In this document: positions 33,114-44,900 of the stretch, in pieces
How the letters are laid out: each line of letters starts with the position of its first letter
Numbering within the stretch: the first letter of the stretch is position 1
Assembly (NCBI GenBank): GCA_963576565.1
Contig: OY755046.1
Span: 51,640,786 to 51,704,785, forward strand
Reading direction: 5' to 3'
DNA length: 64,000 nt
DNA from: Aspidapion aeneum
Lineage: Eukaryota; Arthropoda; Insecta; Coleoptera; Brentidae
The notes under the pieces: model-generated
What the model saw: only the letters and a program-made list of their open reading frames with translations
Databases searched by the model: none
Told to the model about the DNA's origin: nothing
Program-made: the position numbers and the translations under genes

Positions 33114-34130
33114 AGTATAGGGAAACCCATAAGACCAAAATGGCAAAACTTTGAAAATTCATATTTTACAAACTATACAGTTTATCAAAAAAAGCACCGA
33201 GTTGCAGTATTGTGGCGTCATACAGATACGAAAAAACCACTGAGTGAGTTGAGATTCCAAAAAACGTCATTTAGCTATTTTTAGTATAGGGAAACCAATA
33301 AGACCAAAGTGACAAAACTTTGAAAATTCATATTTTACAAACTATCCAGTTTATCAAAAAAAGCACCGAGTTGCAGTATTGTGGCATCATACAGATACGA
33401 AAAAACCACTGAGTGAGTTGAGATTCCAAAAAACGTCATTTAGCTATTTTTAGTATAGGGAAACCCATAAGACCAAAATGGTAAAACTTTGAAAATTCAT
33501 ATTTTACAAACTATACAGTTTATTAAAAAAAGCACCGAATTGCAGTATTGTGGCATCATACAGATACGAAAAAACCACTGATTGAGTTGAGATTTCAAAA
33601 ACGTCATTTAGCGATTTTTAGTATAAGGAAACCTATAAGACCAAAATGGCAAAATTTTGAAATTCATATTTTACAAACTATACAGTTATCAAAAAAAGCA
33701 ACGAGTTGCAGTATTGTGGCGTCATATACATACGAAAAAACCACTGAGTGAGTTGAGATTCCAAAAAACGTCATTTAGCTATTTTTAGTATAGGGAAACC
33801 CATAAGACCAAAATGGCAAAATTTTGAAATTTATATTTTACAAACTATACAGTTTATCAAAAAAAGCATCGAGTTGCAGTATTGTGGCGTCATACAGATA
33901 CGAAAAAACCCCTGAGTGAGTTGAGATTCCAAAAAACGTCATTTAGCTATTTTTAGTATAGGGAAACAAACCATAAGACCAAAATGGCAAAACTTTGAAA
34001 ATGCATATTTTACAAACTATACAGTTTATCAAAAAAAGCACCGAGTTGCAGTATTGTGGCGTCATACAGATACGAAAAAACCACTGAGTGAGTTGATATT
34101 CCCAAAAACGTCATTCAGCGATTTTTAGTA
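33114..34130 (+). repeat. Six-unit satellite of about 168 bp
   Basis: Units start at 33114, 33283, 33452, 33620, 33787 and 33955. Each reads AGTATAGGGAAACCCATAAG, CCAAAATGGCAAAAC, TTACAAACTATACAGTTTAT, GCACCGAGTTGCAGTATTGT, CATACAGATACGAAAAAACC and ACGTCATTTAGC. The units differ by a few percent. Confidence 0.9.
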
Positions 34131-34267
34131 AGTATAGAAATACTTTTTTCCATGTCTCTTGGCGGTCGGGATATTATTGACCATTGGCCTAAACCTAACT
34201 TAAAGTTGTTTAACTTTTAAGAAACAAAACAAAACTTATGTACATGGTGTTTTGTACAAGTGGGGAT

Positions 34268-34644
34268 CAGCGGCGTAGCGTGCCGAAAGGGCGGGGGGGG
34301 GGGGGGGGGGGCGTCAGCTAAAAAGGGCGCCTCTGAAAACTGATGAAAATCTTGTGGCAAAAAAAAACAAAAAGGTGAAAAAGGCGCCTCTCACAAATCT
34401 TGCGACAAAAAAAAAAAAAAAAAAGTGAGGGCGCGGCCGATAAGTCACAAGGGCGCCTCTCACAAATCTTGCGACCAAAAAAAAAGGTCTTCATGTCGTT
34501 AGTTTCCTTTGGCACCCACTCAATTGGCCATTACCGGCCCGACTTAATAAAGCTTAGGGCGCTTCGGCCACCTATGGGGCGCCACTACCCTCGGGGCGGG
34601 GGGGCGACGAACCCCCCGCGCTCCCCTCCCACGCTACGCCGCTG
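34268..34644. mobile_element. hAT MITE, 8-bp TSD GTGGGGAT
   Basis: Perfect 15-bp ends CAGCGGCGTAGCGTG and complement. The target duplication GTGGGGAT lies at 34260-34267 and 34645-34652. Inside are a poly-G run and three direct repeats of GCGCCTCTCACAAATCTTGC-like text with A-runs. The opposite arm of the surrounding inverted repeat carries the uninserted site at about 32313-32330. Confidence 0.9.
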
Positions 34645-34899
34645 GTGGGGATCAAGCTTAATGTTATAAAGTATTAACATTTTAAAACAAGTTTGTTACA
34701 GGGTACGAAAAAAATACTATAAAAAAACACTTTTTAAAATATATTTTTTTAAATGTTAGGTTAGGTTTTTTCTTAATTTATATTATAGACCGAATGATTT
34801 TGCGTATTTTTTCTTTCTTCACTATTTTTTAAAAAGTTATAAGTTTTCGAGAAAATCGCAAAATACTGATTTTTAGGACCTTTGTGGCCTTATATCTAG

Positions 34900-35281
34900 C
34901 GAAGCTCAAGGGTGACAAAAATCCAGCTTGGACCTATTTTTTTCCAAGTTTCAGGGTTTTTTCATCTAACATAAAGCCCAGCGATGACTTTCGGAAAACA
35001 AATGGTGATGTACCAATCGGCAGGTACAGTTCGTTAATCCTCCAGAGGAATTATTGCTATATGACTTGCTTTTGAGGCAAATGTCGCGAACATCTTTTTG
35101 AATACCTACACTTCGAGACCGGGTGACAGGCTATTCTTCATCTTGGAACACCAAACAGACAACTGACGTTTATTTTCGGGTTCATATTAGTAAGTCCACT
35201 ATTGACAATGCTGTAAAAGTTTTTCGAGTTTTCTGCCTCAAAGCGGTCCAGAGTTTTCTGACACCATTTGATTCTGACCTT
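34900..35281 (-). mobile_element. Mariner transposase relic, middle/C-terminal part
   Basis: Minus-strand fragments read IKWCQKTLDRFEAENSKNFY, VFQDEEQP and, in a shifted frame, KKMFATFASKASHIAIIPLE and DWYITICFPKV. These are the segments between the first and third catalytic aspartates of mariner transposases. It is frameshifted and ends at the border of the large inverted repeat. The N-terminal part continues at 36440 beyond an inserted element. Confidence 0.7.
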
Positions 35282-36426
35282 TGAGTATATGACCTATATA
35301 GAGGTGCAACCGGCAAGCTTTACCATATTGAGGGGCAGATGGCGCTGAAATAATTCGTCTAGTGCGCAATATTCATGGACTTCTAATTGGCGATTCCAAA
35401 ATCTGTGCGCCCTCTGGACGGAAAAAAAGTGTGAACCTAGAAAGCGAGTAAAGCGAGTAATCATTTGTCGATCGGCCATCTGTTAGATTGAGTTTCTTCA
35501 TTTTACGGCGTCATTCTGGTAAATTCGTGGTGGAGATTGTTTCCTGTTAAAAGATATATATTGTGGACTTTTTACGTAAATAATATAATATATATAAGTA
35601 ACATGAGTTCAGAACCAGAACCATCAACGTCTGGAACTACGAAGCATAATACGAATTGTGTCTATGAATGCCACTCAAGGAAAGGAAGGGAACTTAAGGT
35701 CACTCATCGTCAAGCAAGCTTTACGATGAGTATCCTTAAGGGAACTACATAATCATTTTCCGAAGAAAAATAGTGGGATTCGTGTAAAAATCGTTAATGC
35801 ATTAGGACAGGAGGAATATTTTGATAAAAGGATGGCTTTTACTGAAAATATGCATGTGCGCTCTAAGCACTTTCGAAATGAAGATTATTGTGCAAAAGGC
35901 AAATAAAACAAACATAGGTATTGTTATGGTGGGTTTACACAGCAAAATTAAAATAGGAATAAAAATAAAAATCGAGGCCAGCGATTTGATGAGTGAAAAC
36001 TACCTGGCCTGGTGACTACTTTTTAATTTGTTGTCGATTGAAGATATGAAAAGACTGAAGCCAAAGTCATAAAAATTTCGTCACTCATGTTGGTAAATAA
36101 AGCACTACACTGATTTACACAATAAAATAGTCTCTAACCGCTGTAATCCACACCGAACCTCATGATGGTTTCAAACCGTCAACAAGAAATGTTACTCGCT
36201 TTCCTCCATGTTTGTTTACGCACCGCAGCGCCCTCATCGGTCGTTGAATCGCCAATATGATTTAGTTCCATGTGCGAGTTCCGAGGTTCATGCCTATCAT
36301 ACAAATGCCATTAGATCATCGTTGTTGTCTCTGAATATTGCGGACTAGACGAATTTATTTCAGCGCCATCTGCCCCTCAATCTGGTAAAGCTCGCCGGTG
36401 GCACCTCTATATGGGTTATGTACTCA
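35282..36426. mobile_element. P-like element with THAP remnant, inserted in mariner
   Basis: The inverted ends TGAGTATATGACCTATATAG and complement of TGAGTACATAACCCATATAG extend about 95 bp (through GGGGCAGATGGCGCTGAAAT). Candidate target copies are CTGACCTT (35274-35281) and CTGACCCT (36432-36439), with five extra bases before the right one. The mariner relic resumes on either side. A THAP-type coding remnant inside and 8-bp targets point to the P superfamily. Confidence 0.6.
35602..35906 (+). pseudogene. THAP zinc-finger domain remnant
   Basis: The frame from ATG 35602 reads MSSEPEPSTSG, then NCVYECHSRKGRELKVTHR, and stops at 35750. A second frame supplies FPKKNSGIRVKIVNALGQEE and HVRSKHFRNEDYCAKGK. 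The spacing of two early cysteines and the late SKHF-E-DY motif fits a THAP DNA-binding domain. The third zinc-ligand cysteine, expected just before SKHF, reads arginine, and a frameshift separates the halves. Confidence 0.55.
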
Positions 36427-36439
36427 ATGCGCTGACCCT

Positions 36440-36830
36440 TGAAAGGCTTCTTTCTGTGCTTCGGTTAACAGATGCGGTATCTAGCGGGAAACTAATTTTG
36501 TTACCCCTAATTCTTCATGCAAAATTTTTTGAATTGAGGTCTTTGAAATCCCCAATGAATCCTCAATCTCGCGATATGCTACATATCGATCCTCCGTGAT
36601 GAGCATGCGCACAGCATCGATGTTTTCCTGGGTGACAGCCCTTTTTGGTGCACCTGGTCATGGATCGTCGCTAAGGCTAATCCGTCCACGCTTGAATTCT
36701 CCATACAACGAGAAACTGTCGACTGATGTGGTGCTTTATTACTGAAAACAGAAATCAACTCGGCAAGGCATTCTTGTTGAGATAATGTCCTTCGAATGTG
36801 GTAAAAAAACTATAGTCCAAAAAATTTTAT
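36440..36830 (-). mobile_element. Mariner transposase relic, N-terminal part
   Basis: Minus-strand fragments read LSQQECLAELISVFSNKAPH, QSTVSRCMENSSV, RRIDM and ARLRIHWGFQRP. These correspond to the helix-turn-helix region of mariner transposases, with the EDRYVAYREIEDSLGI-type segment recoverable in another frame. There are many stops. Confidence 0.65.
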
Positions 36831-38059
36831 CGGTTTAATTCCATTTTTCGACTGATTTGTTAACTTAAAAAATTTACTGTAGCTATAAAACTATATGTAT
36901 CACACTGACGTTTTGAATTTAGGTTAGCTAAAGATTGAGGTTAAGACTTTTGATCAGTGTCGGCCTCTCCAAGGTCATTGCAATAACTGAAATTTAAATA
37001 ATAACAATAGACCAGACAGTACATAGTTTGATTTGTTATGGTTTTTACAAAAATTTTACTTGCAAAAAACACCGCGCATACCTAGTTTATTAATAAAGTG
37101 CAACACTTCCTAATATAAATCTATAAATATGAATAAATAGTGACTTTTTAACTTTTTTAAAAAAGCTTAATGTTAATAAAAAACCGGGTGCTCCAAAGTA
37201 ATTTTCAAGTCGCAAAATAACCCTGTTTTATGATATCTGTTAAAAACTAAGGTACCGAATTTATTAAGCTTTTTTTCAAAAAAAAAACATACCTATTTTC
37301 AGTAGTACTGGGGGTTTAATGGTTAAAACCCTTCAAAGAATCATGCATTGTTCTAAAAAGTCCCTTAAGGACGAAACAGTTAACTGTCAACACTTAATAG
37401 GTGTCCATTAGATCTTGGATCCCCGTGGGTGTACAGCTTTCGAGCTGCTCACGGAAAAATACAAGAGAAACAAAATCTTTCTATGCCCGCTTTGCAAAAA
37501 AAAAATGTTTTGAACCAAAAAAGTTTTACAAAAAAAGAGAAACCAAATCTCTCTAATAAAAAGTAAATTTTTGAAGGCAAAATCATGTCATAAAATTTTA
37601 ATTTTTTTTTACCTAAACCCATAATTTCTCTATCTTGAAATTTGTTCAGTATATCACTAAAATATTGACAAAAAATATATATTTTTTTGAAAAAAAATAA
37701 AAATAGTGTTTTTAAATTTTTTTCAAAAATTTTATTTGTAAAATGTGTCATGTGATACATCATTTAAAAGGTTCTTTTTCTATAAGGTATCACTCATAGA
37801 TTTCTGTAAAGTAGTTTTCCAGATATTCCTATTTTTGGTATTGGCTTTTATAAAACTTGGTAATTTTTTAATTTTCAAAAATTAATTTAAAAAAAACTAC
37901 TGGGCTAAAAATTTTCAAAATTTAGGTTTTTCATCTACTTTATGAATAGAATAAGTGTACCTAAAATTATTAAAATCGGGAAGATGAAAATCCAAAGTCA
38001 CTATTTTATTGGTTGATTTCATTGAAAACAAAACATTCATAGAATTACCACAGCATAGT
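36831..38059. other. Intergenic stretch with a foldback fragment
   Basis: At 37370-37490 the text GGACGAAACAGTTAACTGTC, TTAGATCTTGGATCCCCGTG and GAGAAACAAAATCTTTC matches one arm of the foldback element at 9375-9945. The rest is AT-rich with no recognisable coding region. Confidence 0.5.
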
Positions 38060-38515
38060 GGAAAGTGTCATCAGTTATGGTAGTGAAGCTCGCAAGTCTC
38101 TTGAAGCCACTGAAATTGATTATTGGAGACGCGCTACCGGAAAATCAAACTTGTAAAAAGTAAGAATAGAATAGATTAGAATAGAATAGAAATCTTTATT
38201 TATTTATAAAGGAGTCTTTATTTTCATATGCAATAATATAATTGAGTCAGTCCGGTTCGGTGAAGAAATGAGAGAATTCGAGAAATTATGGATGTTAAAC
38301 ACAAAATAACGCAAGACATACAAATTAACCAACTTAAATTGTATAGAAGTTACTAAATGGGAGAAAACAGGTAAGAAGAAATAGAGGAAGACCCAGACTG
38401 AGTTGGAGAGAGAAATAGACAGATACATCAGAGAAAGAGGAGTAGATGAGAATCTCTGGACCAACCGAGGCCAATGGAGACTGGAAATCAGAAGACGGCG
38501 AAGAACGTTATAGAC
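38060..38515 (+). mobile_element. LINE relic, C-terminal end
   Basis: Plus-strand fragments SVISYGSEARKSLEATEIDY, WRRATGKSNL, then RDRYIRERGVDENLWTN-type text and RGQWRLEIRRRRRTL. They resemble the C-terminal tail of insect endonuclease-reverse transcriptase proteins. It stops about 260 bp before the reductase start codon. Confidence 0.6.
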
Positions 38516-38777
38516 TGAATAATATATATAAACTTTCTATTAATTAACAGACATTTTCTGATGTAAAACATGTTTTTTCATTTTGACCAGTGTATATCGA
38601 AACACCTGGTATACAAAAATACTATGTAAATTTTTAAATAAATTAATTTTCTATTTTAATCACAGTAAATTTAAAATCTATGATCCTAATACATAGTACA
38701 TTGAGATTCATGATATCTTGTACGTGTGTTGCTTTTATTCAAAATTCCATAATTGGCAGAATTTCGGAAAAATCAAC

Positions 38778-38969
38778 ATGGAAAAATCCGAAATTCAAGA
38801 GTTCTACAAAGATAAAAACATTTTTATCACAGGCGGTACGGGGTTCGTCGGAAAAATTCTAATAGAAAAACTTCTTCGAGATACTCAAGTTGCGACAATC
38901 TATGTTTTAATACGAGAGAAAAAAGGACGGAATGCCCATTCAAGGTTTGATGATTTATTTGAAAACGTG
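38778..38969 (+). CDS. Fatty acyl-CoA reductase exon 1
   Basis: ATG to donor GTAAGT, 64 codons, phase 0. Contains the Rossmann loop TGGTGFVGKILIEKLLR and YVLIREKKGRNAHSR, the NADP-binding edge. Confidence 0.93.
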
Positions 38970-41900
38970 GTAAGTTAAAGGAGAGTAAAAATATAATTAA
39001 AACCACCCATCAGATTTAACCACCATTACTTACTAAAGGGTCTAAAGTCTTATACCAGCATTTACTTAAATCTTTAAACTTAGCACTTAGACAAGGGTCT
39101 AAGTACTAAGTCTATAGACCTGACCTCAGCCGGTTTAAGTTTATTTCTTCAATACTTACAAGTCAGCATAGAAGCATATCCCAGTGAGTTTGATCTCACA
39201 ATAATTCAAATTAACTTAGTGTAAGTAAATATAGCAAGACCAAATAAAAGTTTTGTAACGATATGTCATTTCTTGGAAGTTTAGTCCGTGTTATAGGATT
39301 CCCGTTTAAAATAGTCTCAAATTGTAGTACCACCCACCCCTGATGGGAGGTTTAAAAACATTTTCAAATTTAAATAATCCATAAATAACTTAGAACTATC
39401 TCTGTAGATGCAGTACCGTATTAAATACGTATCAATAATTAAATATTGTAAAAGTCGCAAGATATATCAGAATCCTCTTTTATTAACTAACAATGTGCAA
39501 AAACAGTTGAAAATCGGTTTAAACTAATTAGTCCAAGTAATTAATATTAACAATTATGTGCAATTTCTTGTTGTAGAGGCCTGTACCGAAACCTCTGGAA
39601 CAATCCTCTCGAAAATATCGCTTTTGCTATTACTATTTTCTTAAAACAAAAATAAAGAACATAAACTTAGAGATACAACCTGAAATAAGCAAAGCGGAAA
39701 TAAAGAGAGCATTAAAGAAAATGAAAAATAACAAAGCACCTGGAAAAGACGGAGTAACGGCAGAAATGCTCAAGTACGGTGGTAAAGCTGTAGTTAATAA
39801 CCTCCATATTATTTATTATTATAATCCCAAACAACTGGAAAGAATCGATAACCATTATTCTACACAAGAAAGGCGATAGAGCAGACATAAAAAACTATCG
39901 ACCTATAACATTCCTCATTGTAATTTATAAACTTTTCACGAAAATATTAACAGATAGACTAACAACAAAATTTGACGTATATCAATCAAAGGAACAAGCA
40001 GGCTTTAGAAAAGGTTTCATTACAGTTGACCACCTATTAACCATGAAAATCCTAATAGAACGAGCCAACGAATATAACATTCCACTATATATTGCGTTTA
40101 TAGACTTCGAAAAAGCTTTCGATAGCATTAAGTACTGGGCAGTAAAAGCATCTTTAATTAATAGCCGAATAGATCACAGATATACAGACTTAATAGCCAA
40201 TATATATAGCGAAGCAACAACATCAATCAAAATCCACGAAGGATCAAAGGAACTGATCAAAATGCTGGAAGAACTGGATACAGCATTTAAAAATATAGGC
40301 TTAAGTATGAACTACGCTAAAACTAAAATCATAACAAACACAGATGAAGATATTATGGTCAGAATAAACCAAAAGAAAATAGAACAAGTAGAGGAATATA
40401 TATACCTGGAACAAATTATTAAACTAAAAAAAGAAAACTAAACAGCTGAAATCAAGAGACGAGTAAGATTGGTCTGGGCAGCATTCGGTAAATTAAGCTA
40501 CATATTAAGAAATAAAAAATATCCTCAGTACCTCAAAACGAAAGTATATAACCAAAGTATCCTTATTGTACTTACCTATGGATCCCAGACCTGGACACAA
40601 AATCAAACATGGATAAGGTAACAATGGAGGAAGGAACATGTAAAGCTAACAGAGAGAAAAAGGAATGGATGGATAAGAAACAAAACAAAAGTAAGGGATG
40701 TCAGAGGAGAAGTAGCAAAATTAAAATGGAAATTTGCCGGTGATATAAGACAAAAAGACGCTCGATGAAACAAATTTATTGTAAACTGAAGACCTTGTGA
40801 AAATAAAAGAAGTAGGGAAAGACCCCAAATGAGATGAGTGGACGATTTGAAGAAACACGCGGGAACTTGATGGATAAACACGGCGACAGACAGAGAAGAG
40901 TGGAAGATATTGGGGGAGGCCTATGTCCAAAGATGGATTGAAGAAGGCTAAATGGATAGATAGATAGATAGACTTTTTTAAAACCTCTTGCAAATCCAAA
41001 AATCATCGTTTCATCGTAATTTTTTTCTGTTTGTGACTTGCAGAAATGCTTTTCTGTGCTTATAGCTGTTTTTTTTAGGTATTTTCAAAACTAGAACTTG
41101 AACAACCAAATGCCAAAAACAGAGTTAAAGCAATTTCAGGAGATACCTCGCTCGTCGGTCTGGGACTGTCAATTACTGACAGACAAAAACTGGCCTCAAA
41201 TATCAACGTCATGTTCCACATGGCGGCTACTCTTAATTTTAAGGAGCCAATTCAGGATTCGTACAGAATTAATGTGGGAGCTACCAAGGAAATCTTAAAA
41301 TTGGCATCGGAAATGAAGGCGTTGAAGGTAAAAATAGTCTTAATTTCATTTTCATCACAAACGCAAAACGTAATAGCAAAGATCCAGATCAGACTTTCAC
41401 AAATCAGGAAGAGTAATTTAGTGACGGGATTAGTGTAAATATTGAAATCTCGACAGTAAAAAGAGAAGAGAAAGAAAAAATGGACGTAATCGGAATGAAT
41501 TATTTAAGGAAATTTATATAACACTAAATATAAATAAAATATAAAACAAATAAATCTAATAAAACCTTGATATAACTTATAGCTCTGAATTTTTTAGGCA
41601 TATATTCACGTATCTACAGCATATGCCAATTGTCATAAAAGAATAATTGAAGAAAAAATTTACGACCACCCTTACGCCAATGTGGATTTGGAAAAATTTT
41701 TGGAGAAACTTACCAAAGAGGATGCTAATAAATATACAGAAATGTAAGAAACAAGTTATAAATAGAAGTGGTATTTTTGAAATAGCTACTTCAACGGGTT
41801 TGGTTTATAGCTCAAGTTATTGTATCTGCCAGCGTTTCTTAATAAGCTGGTTTTTATTTACTCTGGATTTTGCTTTGCATTGTTGTCGTTTGGTCCTTGC

Positions 41901-44900
41901 ATTATATGTTGGTAGCTATTTCTAGACTGAGCGTTGAGATGAACTAGTTTCTACATTCTTATGAGCACTTAATACCTTATTTATTGCTTGTTGACATTCT
42001 CGAAATTTACTTGCTTCTTTGTAACTTGTAGGCTCTGGATTTGATTCAGTCAATAAACATTAAGCTGTATATATTTTATATTCGTCAAAATGTTTGTTTC
42101 TTTACATCTCGTGTTTCAATATTTTTATTCTCCTCGCGAAATAATTCGGGTAAATTATCTTCATTTTGATCATTATCACGATCATCATAACTTGAACTAG
42201 TGCTGTCATTCTCATTGTATCTTTATTCTTCTTCGTGTTGCGGCGATTTTTTGTCATCATATCTTTAATAATTATTTGATGATCCTTTTCAGATATGTTT
42301 GATTTGTATTCCATTATACTTTTATTTACTCTTACAACTTCACGTAATATTATTACTCCTCTCTCTTCTGTAATCGATAATGAATAACCTCGTCAACAAT
42401 ATCCTACTAAAACTGCTTTACGGACTCTTTGATCAAGTTTATTTCCCTTAGGTAATACTTACCATGCTCGACTTCTAAATTTCCTTAATTTGTTTATATC
42501 ACTTCTTCCATGCCATAATAAGAGTCTAAACTTTCTCGAGATTCTCTGGAATACCTGAGTCAATGATCTTGATTCTTATCTTGTTCAATAGAGTTAGATT
42601 TTCTTACATATATACATGGTCTTGATTGTTGATTAAATTTAGCCAGTCAGTATATTTTGTGAATTGTTTGAGTCAAACTTGATCCACGTCTCTCATCCTT
42701 ATAGGATTAGTGACCCTTAACCTCGAAAGAGATAAGACCAATCTGAAAGTTTGCTGGGCTCTTTGTGCTCTTCGTCTTCTGCTTTTGAGCTATATTCAGT
42801 AGTTAGAAATTGCCCATCTTCTATTTCTATATGTATATATTTTTAGTGCTTACATTGATCACCATCACTTATGTACAAAAGTGTTAGCTGGATTGTCTTT
42901 GCTTTTGGAGACAATTAGCTTGTTATAAACAAGGCTATAAATGTTCATGTTTATAGCTGACATATGCAGTATGATGTTTTAGTATATGCAACTTTAATAT
43001 TACTATCAGCCTTTTCTGCTTCAGGAGTACAATTAACAGGTCTATAGTATGCAACTCAACCTATCAAACGTCTATAATTTGTGTCGTATCTTTGAGTATA
43101 GGATATTATAAAATTAAAGACACTTTATTTTCGTCAGTTCTTAAACCATTTTCATCTATTATATAGCTAAGAAATCTTAATGATTGAATAAAGAACTGGG
43201 ACTTCTTAGAATGTATAGTTAAATGAGCACATTTCAAACGTTTGAAAAAGGTTGCGTTAAAGATCACAAAGATACTTAAAATCGCTGGAAACACAGATCA
43301 AATCATCCATGAAACAAAAGAAATTAGATTCTAGTATAGTCAGTATTACAATATCCATTAATTTCCACATCACTTTAAAACTGTTAATTTGGATGCTAAA
43401 ACTTCAGATGCTTGCTTTGATAGACCGAGGTTCCGTATTAGGTCGTTCAGTTTCATTTGGAGAATGGAGAACTGATCGGGTTATAAAGGTGTCCTGGTTG
43501 ATTTTAAATCAGTATATTCGTATACAGATTGATTCAATGCTATAAGGATCATGGGAAATTATTACTGTATGTAAGATAAGAACAAGTGCATATGTATAAA
43601 ATATGTAGTATGCAAGAAAAAAAAAGATAGAAGTTTACACGTGGTTATAACTACGTAACGTATTTTCCTTTTTTTCAGGTTTGTTCTTTTTTACAATATT
43701 TAATGCCGTGTCAACCACAAACTAAAGTTTTGGGCTTCCCCAGCAAAACAAATAAGAGAGGGGTCCGTTTTAAAAGCAAATTCTTTCATATTGATTTAGG
43801 AACTACCTAAAGAATTAAATTCTCAAAAATACCACCGGTCTGTGCTTAACACTATCCGAGCCTGTAATAAAATTTAGTTCGGACATTACTTTGCATTTCA
43901 GGTGTGACTGATTGTAGAGGTGTGATTATTTTTGCCCGAAGTTCATCCAAAGTGGTATGCTGTTAAATGACCATGCTAATAAATTTGGCTTTTTCAAAGC
44001 AAATTTGGTTACAATCAACATTTGGCACCTGTTGAATCGCAGGAATGATATGGTACTGCAACAGAGTTAAATAATTTATCCCTCGTAAATAACCATTGAC
44101 GAAAAAAGGGCCAATGATATTGTTGGGTCCGTTTGAAAACGAACTTTCGTCTGTAAAACAAATATTTTTAATAAAATTTTCATCCTGATTAGCTTTTTTT
44201 CAATCATGGTTTCACAAAACTCCATTCTTCGAAACTGATCATCTGGAAAAATTTCTTGAGTTTTCTTTACTTGAAAACTCCAGTACCCATGTCGTTTCAA
44301 AATGTTTCGGACGGGTAAGGGTGAAATATCATCGCCCACATCATTGGCAATTCCCTTACTGGAACAAGGAGGCAAAGCTTCTGCTGCGTCATAAATCATA
44401 GTTTCCCGCTGTTGTCTTTCCTCTTCCATTTCACGAACAGAAGGTGCCTCCACCACTGCATTTATGGCAAAAATTGACACACCCTGTTCGTTGAAAATGG
44501 GTCACTATTTTTTGGACCGTGCTACGGTTTGGAATATCCCTTTCCTCTCTACCTGTATGTGTTTCTTTTTAAAAGCACCCGTTATGACTAAGTATCTACT
44601 GTCTCAAAACCGCGCGCTTTGACCTAATTTATAAATATTTATAAATAAAATAATTTTCGTTTAAGTGAACAACAAAAAATTATTTCAGTTTTGTTCGGTG
44701 GTGGGATCCCTTATTTTTGGGGTTCTTTAATGATTTGCAAACTATCTACACTTAAGACTAGATTTATTTAGTTATTTTGTCGTTTTTCTTTTATTTTTAG
44801 AATATTAGGAGACTGGCCAAATACCTACACATTCACAAAAGCATTGGCAGAAACTTTGGTCAAACAAAATTCCAAAGGCCTTCCAGCTGGCATCTACCGA

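Larger units (their letters stand above)
31980..34950. mobile_element. Large inverted-repeat element enclosing satellite DNA
   Basis: The left arm (about 31980-32390) and right arm (about 34185-34950) are inverted copies. Shared text includes GAGCTTCGCTAGATATAAGG, GATTTTCTCGAAAACT, TACGCAAAATCATTCGGTCT and TTAAGCTTGATCCCCACTTG. Between them lie a second hairpin (32440-33105) and a satellite array (33114-34130). The right arm is split by an hAT MITE that the left arm lacks. No protein domain is visible inside. Confidence 0.7.

Noticed and set aside
38680..38862. Alternative upstream start at 38680 or 38718 for the reductase
   Set aside because: The 38718 frame merely extends the true frame upstream with non-family residues; MEKSEIQEFYKDKNIFITGG at 38778 matches the usual N-terminus.
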